Shown in pieces: positions 6,764 through 10,810 of a DNA stretch of 10,810 bases. The translations under genes were made by a program, and so were the position numbers. How positions within the stretch are numbered: position 1 is the stretch's first letter; every line of letters starts with the position of its first letter. Under the pieces are notes generated by a model. That model did no database searches. It was not told where the DNA came from and saw only the letters and a list, made by a program, of their open reading frames with translations. This DNA comes from Anaerolineaceae bacterium (lineage in GTDB: Bacteria > Chloroflexota > Anaerolineae > Anaerolineales > Anaerolineaceae), in the NCBI GenBank assembly GCA_003448875.1, contig DLXG01000101.1, positions 1-10,810 of the forward strand, read 5' to 3'.

Positions 6764-6792
6764 GTTCCACTCCCGAACGGCTCTGTTTTATT
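6757..6792 (+). terminator. Intrinsic terminator in the leader of the 65-aa gene (possible attenuator)
   Basis: CAGAGCCGTTC (6757-6767) and GAACGGCTCTG (6775-6785) form a perfect 11-bp stem with a 7-nt loop, followed by TTTTATT. The T-run ends two bases before the purine-rich ribosome binding region of the following gene. It can also end transcripts coming from the GNAT gene upstream. Together with the alternative hairpin at 6732-6763 this has the layout of a transcription attenuator. Confidence 0.75.
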
Positions 6793-6807
6793 CGAAAGGA
6801 GGAGAGC

Positions 6808-7005
6808 ATGTACACCCTTGAATTGACCCGCGAAGAACGCGATTTACTGCTTCAGGTGCTTGAGGCGAGTCTGGACGATGTACGCACGCAGTTGATTGCC
6901 GCCGACAACATGATGTACAAGATGATGCTGCGCAAACGCAAAGAAATCATTGCCCGTCTGCTGGAAGAATTAAGCAAGCAAGAACAGTTGCCGCTGGCAG
7001 AATGA
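6808..7005 (+). CDS. Small helical protein of unknown function, 65 aa
   Basis: The ATG follows AAAGGAGG (6795-6802) at 5-nt spacing, one of the best ribosome binding sites in the window, so translation is likely. The protein begins MYTLELTREERDLLLQVLEA and continues as two amphipathic, strongly charged helices (about 7-33 and 36-58) separated by AADNMMY. There is no Cys, no membrane segment and no signal peptide. The form LTxEERxLLLxxLEAxLxDVRxxI...RKxIIxRLLEEL resembles small uncharacterised proteins that I recall from several bacterial phyla; I cannot name a function. It is preceded by the attenuator-like leader and ends 75 bp from the tRNA-Leu gene on the other strand. Confidence 0.8.
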   Translation: MYTLELTREERDLLLQVLEASLDDVRTQLIAADNMMYKMMLRKRKEIIARLLEELSKQEQLPLAE

Positions 7006-7031
7006 ACATCGCTCATCAACGGCCTGAAATG

Positions 7032-7061
7032 AAAAAACCTGCACCCTCAAGCGGTGCAGGT
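7032..7061 (-). terminator. Terminator of the tRNA-Leu gene
   Basis: ACCTGCACC and GGTGCAGGT (7037-7045 and 7053-7061) form a 9-bp stem with a 7-nt loop. Read on the minus strand the stem is followed by a T-run (7036-7032), so it ends transcription from the tRNA. On the plus strand it follows the 65-aa gene but lacks a T-run, so it would be weak in that direction. Confidence 0.9.
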
Positions 7062-7080
7062 GATGAGATGATTTTCTTGC

Positions 7081-7167
7081 TGGTAGGGCGGGTGGGACTT
7101 GAACCCACAAGGTGTCACCACCGGCGGATTTTAAGTCCGCTGCGTCTGCCTGTTCCGCCACCGCCCC
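7081..7167 (-). tRNA. tRNA-Leu, anticodon UAA
   Basis: The minus strand folds into a complete 87-nt tRNA with encoded CCA. The acceptor stem is GGGGCGG/CCGCCCT with one G-U pair at the end, then A73 and CCA (7083-7081). U8-G9 is followed by a D-arm with GGCAGACGC. The anticodon stem GCGGA/TCCGC frames the loop CTTAAAA with anticodon TAA. A long variable arm (GGTG/CACC) marks class II, as expected for leucine. The T-arm is GTGGG-TTCAAGT-CCCAC. It reads UUA and UUG codons. Confidence 0.97.
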
Positions 7168-7180
7168 GTGGCTTGTTTAT

Positions 7181-7208
7181 ATTGTATCCGATTATCTCAA
7201 CCCGTCAA
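7181..7208 (-). promoter_or_regulatory. Promoter of the tRNA-Leu gene
   Basis: On the minus strand TTGACG (7203-7208) and TACAAT (7181-7186) are 16 bp apart. The predicted start lies only about 7 nt before the mature tRNA 5' end. Confidence 0.7.
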
Positions 7209-7263
7209 GCATTCAATTTGTAAAAATTTTCCCTGTACTTCAAATTATTTTCTAAACCTGTTC

Positions 7264-7269
7264 TATAAT
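7264..7269 (+). promoter_or_regulatory. -10 box of the probable nuclease promoter
   Basis: A perfect TATAAT, within CTATAATCAA, lies 49 bp before the ATG at 7318. The -35 region is weak (TTCAAA at 19 bp). No clear ribosome binding site precedes the ATG. Confidence 0.45.
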
Positions 7270-7317
7270 CAATTCAAACCGTTTCTCTATTTTTCGCCAA
7301 GCCACCTCGTTCATTTG

Positions 7318-9765
7318 ATGAGAAAAACAGCATACTCATTGGTAATCCTCGCCCTTATCGCAGGGAATTTTTCAGTTTTCCGCCCGGTCGTTGCGGTTTC
7401 TGATACGGTCGTTATCAGCCAGATTTACGGTGGGGGCGGCAACAGCGGCGCACTTTATAAAAATGATTTCATCGAACTGTTCAACCGTGGATCATCGCCG
7501 GTCAGTCTGGATGGCTGGAGTGTCCAGTATGCCAGCGCAACCGGCAGTTCGTGGCAACTGACTCCCCTTAGCGGCGTGCTCCAACCAGGTCAGTATTACC
7601 TGATCCGACAAGGGGGCGGTAGCGGCGGTACGCAAGACTTGCCAGACCCCGATGCGATTGGCTCCATTAATCTGAATGCCACCAGCGGAAAAGTCGCACT
7701 GGTCAACACCAGCACCGCCTTGAGCGGTACGTGCCCACAAGACACCACCATTATTGATCTCATCGGTTACGGCTCGGCGAATTGTTATGAGGGCGAACCT
7801 GCCCCATACCTGAACAATACAAGTGCGGCGAAACGAGTGCGTGATGGCTGCCACGACAGCGACTACAATCTGCTTGATTTTATCCTTTCAACACCCACAC
7901 CCCGCAACCGCAGTACAACCGTTACCGATTGTTCCATATCACCCCCCATCCTTCCAATTTACGCCATTCAGGGAGAAGGCGAGCGCAGCCCCTTTGAAGG
8001 TCAACTGGTCACCACCAGCGGCGTTGTGATGGGTGATTTTGAAGGCAGCAGTAGTTTACGCGGCTTTTATATTCAGGACGCGCTCGGCGATGACAACCCG
8101 CTCACCTCGGACGGGATTTTCGTCTTTCGCGGGGATGGCAATGACACTGTCCGGCTGGGGCAAACCGTACAGGTCAGCGGTACAGTCAGCGAGTATTACG
8201 GACAGACCCAGATCACCCTCAGCGAGATGATCGTCCTTGACGCCGGCTTCACCTCTATCCCTGCAACCACCCTTCGACTTCCGTTCAGCCATTCGGGCGA
8301 GCCGGAGCAGTACGAAGGGATGCTGGTGCATTTTGATCAGACCCTGACCGTCACCGAGACCTATTCCCTTGGGCGGTTTGGACAGGTCACCCTCTCCAGC
8401 GGCCGGCTGTACCAGCCGACCCAATTGACCTTGCCCGGAGAGAGCGCGATTGCTCTTCAACAAGCCAACGATCTCAACCGCATCATCCTCGATGACAACG
8501 TGCAAACCCAAAATCCCGACCCGATTCCCTTCGGGCGCGCTCAGCAGCCGCTTTCCGCAGAAAACACCCTGCGCAGCGGCGATACCCTTACCGGTCTGAC
8601 CGGTGTGTTGACATATACGTGGGGCGGTCACCCGGCCAGCCCCAACGCTTGGCGTATCCGCACGCTGGGAGCGCTGGGTGTAGATCCACCCAATTTTGAA
8701 CCCGCAAATCCCCGCCCGGCTGAACCGCCGCCGGTGCAGGGCCGCTTGCGAGTCGCCAGCCTGAATGCGAACAACTACTTCAACACGTTTGAAGGCTGCC
8801 GCGCCGGCCTCGGCGGCCCACCAGTTGAGTGCCGCGGGGCCAATTCAGTTGAGGAATTTGAGCGGCAGGCTGCCAAAATTATCAGCGCCCTGCGCGGGCT
8901 GGACGCCGACATCATCGCCCTGATGGAAATTGAAAATGACGGTTATGCCCCTGACAGCGCGCTCGCTGACCTGACCGGTCGGCTGAATGCCGCTCTGCCC
9001 CCAGAAAAACAGTATGCGTTTGTGGATGCCGACTCCGCTACGGGTAAAACCAACGCGCTGGGCAGCGATGCCATCAAAGTTGCCCTGCTCTACCGCCCTG
9101 CCGTGGTAACCCCGCTGGCTGCCGCCGTGCTGGACAGCCGCGCCTTTGTGTACGGAGGCGATGCCGTTCCGCGCAACCGTGTTTCCCTGCTGCAAGCCTT
9201 TACCGAAAACTCGACCGGCGAGCAATTTATAGTCAGTGTCAACCACCTCAAAAGCAAAGGCAGCCCGTGTGATGTTCCTGACAGCGGAGACGGTCAGGGA
9301 AATTGCAGCCTTGTGCGCTTGAACGCCATACAAGAACTGCTCCGCTGGCTGGCAGATGCCCCAGCCGGTATCCGCGATCCAGATATTCTGATCCTTGGCG
9401 ACCTGAACGCCTACGCTCGTGAAGAGGCGCTGGTCGCGTTAGAGCAATTCGGCTACACGAATATACTCAGCCGTTTGCACGGCTTACAGACCTATTCGTA
9501 TGTGTTTGATGGGCAGGCCGGCGCACTCGATCATGCCTTTGCTTCTGCCAGCCTGCTGCCCCAAATCACCAGCGCAGCGGAGTGGCACATCAACGCCGAT
9601 GAGCCGGCCGTGCTGGATTACAACCTCGAATACAAATCCGTCCAGCAGACCGCCAGCCTTTATGCGCCGGATGCTTTCCGCTCCGCCGACCACGACCCGC
9701 TATTGATCGGGTTGAACCTCAATTTACCCCCATATTCAATCTTTCTGCCCTTGATCCGACGTTAG
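7318..9765 (+). CDS. Secreted nuclease: lamin-tail domain plus endonuclease/exonuclease/phosphatase domain
   Basis: An 815-aa exported protein with the architecture of ExeM/NucH-like extracellular DNases, which break down external DNA for nutrients or biofilm turnover. The start at 7318 gives a signal peptide (MRKTAYSLVILALIAG, probable cleavage near VVA at 24-26); longer in-frame starts would run into the tRNA gene. A lamin-tail domain (about 30-185) contains VVISQIYGGGG, FIELFN and VSLDGW. An OB-fold-like region (about 210-310) has GQLVTTSGVV, GFYIQD and VQVSGTV. The EEP domain (about 475-800) shows SLNANNYF, Glu537 in LMEIEN, His643 in VNHLKSKG, Asp695/Asn697 in LGDLNAY, and the terminal SADHDPLL with His792, so catalytic residues look complete. 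The tail YSIFLPLIRR is discussed in the findings. Substrate preference (DNA, RNA or phosphoesters) is inferred. Confidence 0.9.
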   Translation: MRKTAYSLVILALIAGNFSVFRPVVAVSDTVVISQIYGGGGNSGALYKNDFIELFNRGSSPVSLDGWSVQYASATGSSWQLTPLSGVLQPGQYYLIRQGGGSGGTQDLPDPDAIGSINLNATSGKVALVNTSTALSGTCPQDTTIIDLIGYGSANCYEGEPAPYLNNTSAAKRVRDGCHDSDYNLLDFILSTPTPRNRSTTVTDCSISPPILPIYAIQGEGERSPFEGQLVTTSGVVMGDFEGSSSLRGFYIQDALGDDNPLTSDGIFVFRGDGNDTVRLGQTVQVSGTVSEYYGQTQITLSEMIVLDAGFTSIPATTLRLPFSHSGEPEQYEGMLVHFDQTLTVTETYSLGRFGQVTLSSGRLYQPTQLTLPGESAIALQQANDLNRIILDDNVQTQNPDPIPFGRAQQPLSAENTLRSGDTLTGLTGVLTYTWGGHPASPNAWRIRTLGALGVDPPNFEPANPRPAEPPPVQGRLRVASLNANNYFNTFEGCRAGLGGPPVECRGANSVEEFERQAAKIISALRGLDADIIALMEIENDGYAPDSALADLTGRLNAALPPEKQYAFVDADSATGKTNALGSDAIKVALLYRPAVVTPLAAAVLDSRAFVYGGDAVPRNRVSLLQAFTENSTGEQFIVSVNHLKSKGSPCDVPDSGDGQGNCSLVRLNAIQELLRWLADAPAGIRDPDILILGDLNAYAREEALVALEQFGYTNILSRLHGLQTYSYVFDGQAGALDHAFASASLLPQITSAAEWHINADEPAVLDYNLEYKSVQQTASLYAPDAFRSADHDPLLIGLNLNLPPYSIFLPLIRR

Positions 9766-9788
9766 GACGAAGGCAAGCACGAGGGTGA

Positions 9789-10487
9789 TTACAGCGACTC
9801 GGTCAGCGGGGTGAGCGGGTTAAACCGCCGATTCATACGGATTTCGCTCTCGTGGGCCAGTTCGATGATGTGGTGCATGACCGTTTCGGCCACCGAGCGA
9901 ACCAGCGGGCGGTTTTCGACATCCCCATGAAAATAGAGCGGGCGGCCAACCGTCAGGTTATATGGCCCGCGAATGTACCAGCGCCCATACTCAACCCTGC
10001 CGCGCACCGTCGAGCGGATGGTATGCACCCGCTCCCATTGCAAATGAACGCCAACCGGAATGACCGGCGCGCCGCTGGCCAAAGCCAGCCGGGCCACTCC
10101 CGTGCGCGGTTTTTCAAAACCGCCACCCTCCGGGCTGAGCGCGCCCTCGGGGAAGATGATGATCGTCTTTCCTTCGGCTAACCGCTCAAGGGCCGTATCA
10201 ATGGCTTGCTGGCCCTGACCGGCTGCCACCGGAATGTGTCCGGAGCGGCGCAGATACTCACCCAAAATCGGCACTTGAAATAACAACTCATTAATCAAGA
10301 TAAACGACTGGTGTCCTACCATGGAAGCCACATAAAAGGGATCAGTTGTGGCCGGGTGGTTGGCCGCAATGATTTTTGGCCCTTCCGGCAGGGGATGATG
10401 CTTGAAAACATCCATTTTTAACATGGTACCCGTATAGGTGCGCACCACCGGGCGGGAGGCCCAGTACATCAGTTGGTCCGAAAGCAT
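9789..10487 (-). CDS. PlsC-type lysophospholipid/glycerophosphate acyltransferase
   Basis: A 232-aa member of the 1-acyl-sn-glycerol-3-phosphate acyltransferase family, which transfers acyl chains to lysophosphatidate or similar acceptors at the membrane. The catalytic H-X4-D box is NHPATTD (His44, Asp49); the substrate-binding motif FPEGALS is at 112-118; GVARLALASGAPVIPVGV (130-147) matches the conserved block IV. Hydrophobicity is modest and no clear transmembrane helix is seen, so it is probably peripheral; some members act on other acceptors (ornithine lipids, carotenoids, glycolipids), so the exact substrate is open. ATG at 10487 has GAGGT 6 nt upstream. It converges with the nuclease gene, 23 bp apart, with no hairpin between them. 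Confidence 0.9.
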   Translation of the reverse strand: MLSDQLMYWASRPVVRTYTGTMLKMDVFKHHPLPEGPKIIAANHPATTDPFYVASMVGHQSFILINELLFQVPILGEYLRRSGHIPVAAGQGQQAIDTALERLAEGKTIIIFPEGALSPEGGGFEKPRTGVARLALASGAPVIPVGVHLQWERVHTIRSTVRGRVEYGRWYIRGPYNLTVGRPLYFHGDVENRPLVRSVAETVMHHIIELAHESEIRMNRRFNPLTPLTESL

Positions 10488-10810
10488 GAAATTACCTCAG
10501 TTAATGATTGCGAATGGGAAAAAACAAGGGATTCGATCAAGATGTTGAAATTGTACTTCTCTCATTCAAGTGTCACATCCCCCTCAGGGTAGATCAGGGT
10601 CACAGTTCGGGTCATAGCGGATAGCTTCGATCAGAATAATGGATGTGACCCGACGGCTCTGCTTTATTGAGTACGGAAGTGCAATAGTTCAAACCCAATC
10701 TTACTCGAAAAGTTACGCGCCCCAACCAAGTTATCTATTTTGCAAGGTCAAATCGGCGGTAGAATCAGACAGTTTGGTTCTTAATCCTTTCTGTTTTTGA
10801 AGGATATTCA
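10488..10810. other. Gene-free stretch with short phased repeats
   Basis: I find no convincing coding sequence in these 323 bp. The stretch nearest the acyltransferase should hold its promoter; a TACAAT on the minus strand (10551-10556) is the best -10 candidate but has no good -35. Near the right end, TAGAAT on the plus strand could serve a gene beyond the window. The middle (10572-10653) holds short repeats described separately. A 34-codon open stretch on the minus strand (10584-10685 region) ends DPNCDPDLP but lacks a start and ribosome site. Confidence 0.5.
10572..10653. repeat. Phased GGGT heptamers inside a 9-bp inverted repeat
   Basis: TCAGGGT occurs at 10584-10590 and 10594-10600, and TTCGGGT at 10606-10612, so the copies are 10 and 12 bp apart, on about the same face of the helix. 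They lie between GTCACATCC (10572-10580) and its exact inverse GGATGTGAC (10641-10649). ACCCGA (10648-10653) inverts part of the third heptamer. This may be a regulator-binding cluster or a degraded element; no function can be assigned. Confidence 0.35.

Noticed and set aside
7168..7317. N-terminal extension of the nuclease reading frame (50 more codons beginning MACLYC)
   Set aside because: It starts at the tRNA-Leu gene edge and runs through the tRNA promoter and the TATAAT at 7264; the ATG at 7318 gives a proper signal peptide.
8056..8631. Long open frame (191 codons) on the minus strand inside the nuclease gene
   Set aside because: It is the antisense shadow of a well-supported gene and has no recognisable domain or ribosome binding site.
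6777..10668. ACGGCTCTGTTTTATT (6777-6792) recurs with one mismatch at 10653-10668
   Set aside because: A 15/16 match is expected about once by chance in a window of this size, and the second copy lacks the partner arm of the hairpin.
10584..10685. Minus-strand open stretch ending DPNCDPDLP, possible small gene or gene remnant
   Set aside because: No start codon with a ribosome binding site and no family that I recognise; too short to trust.

Overview
The window looks like a piece of a bacterial chromosome of moderate GC content, most likely from Chloroflexota (Anaerolineae or a relative). The main hints are the secreted nuclease with a hydrophobic '-IFLPLIRR' C-terminus, a type of ending I associate with exported proteins of that phylum, and the mixture of neighbouring families. 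No rRNA or other taxonomic marker is present, so this placement is an inference. Promoters of ordinary sigma-70 type are visible in front of several genes. There is no IS element, phage gene or CRISPR array.

Layout. (1) Positions 1-2287, minus strand: a prpB-prpC-prpD operon of the 2-methylcitrate cycle for propionate oxidation, with prpD cut by the window edge. prpB and prpC overlap by 8 nt, and prpD follows prpC after 12 nt. (2) Positions 2288-2656: a divergent regulatory region with a good prpB promoter, palindromic candidate operators, a pair of TGTCNGACA motifs 41 bp apart, and a serC promoter. (3) Positions 2657-4709: serC (phosphoserine aminotransferase, serine/PLP metabolism) convergent with a tandem-GNAT acetyltransferase; the two share a bidirectional terminator. 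(4) Positions 4827-5987: a PPOX-class flavin/F420 split-barrel protein convergent with a stand-alone corrinoid (B12) protein of the MtaC/MtbC type. (5) Positions 6124-7005: a single-domain GNAT protein, a short relic of an ABC-transporter permease C-terminus, and a 65-aa helical protein. The leader of the 65-aa gene contains two mutually exclusive hairpins, the second a terminator ending just before the ribosome binding site. (6) Positions 7032-7208: tRNA-Leu(UAA) on the minus strand with its own promoter and terminator. (7) Positions 7318-9765: a large secreted nuclease (lamin-tail domain, OB-like region, endonuclease/exonuclease/phosphatase domain). (8) Positions 9789-10487: a PlsC-type acyltransferase. 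(9) Positions 10488-10810: a gene-free stretch with short phased repeats.

Functional links. Only prpBCD form a clear pathway unit: PrpC condenses propionyl-CoA with oxaloacetate, PrpD dehydrates methylcitrate, and PrpB splits methylisocitrate to pyruvate and succinate. The other genes are mostly single transcription units of housekeeping or accessory type and no joint system is apparent. The least explained parts are the attenuator-like leader of the 65-aa gene and the probable operators upstream of prpB.
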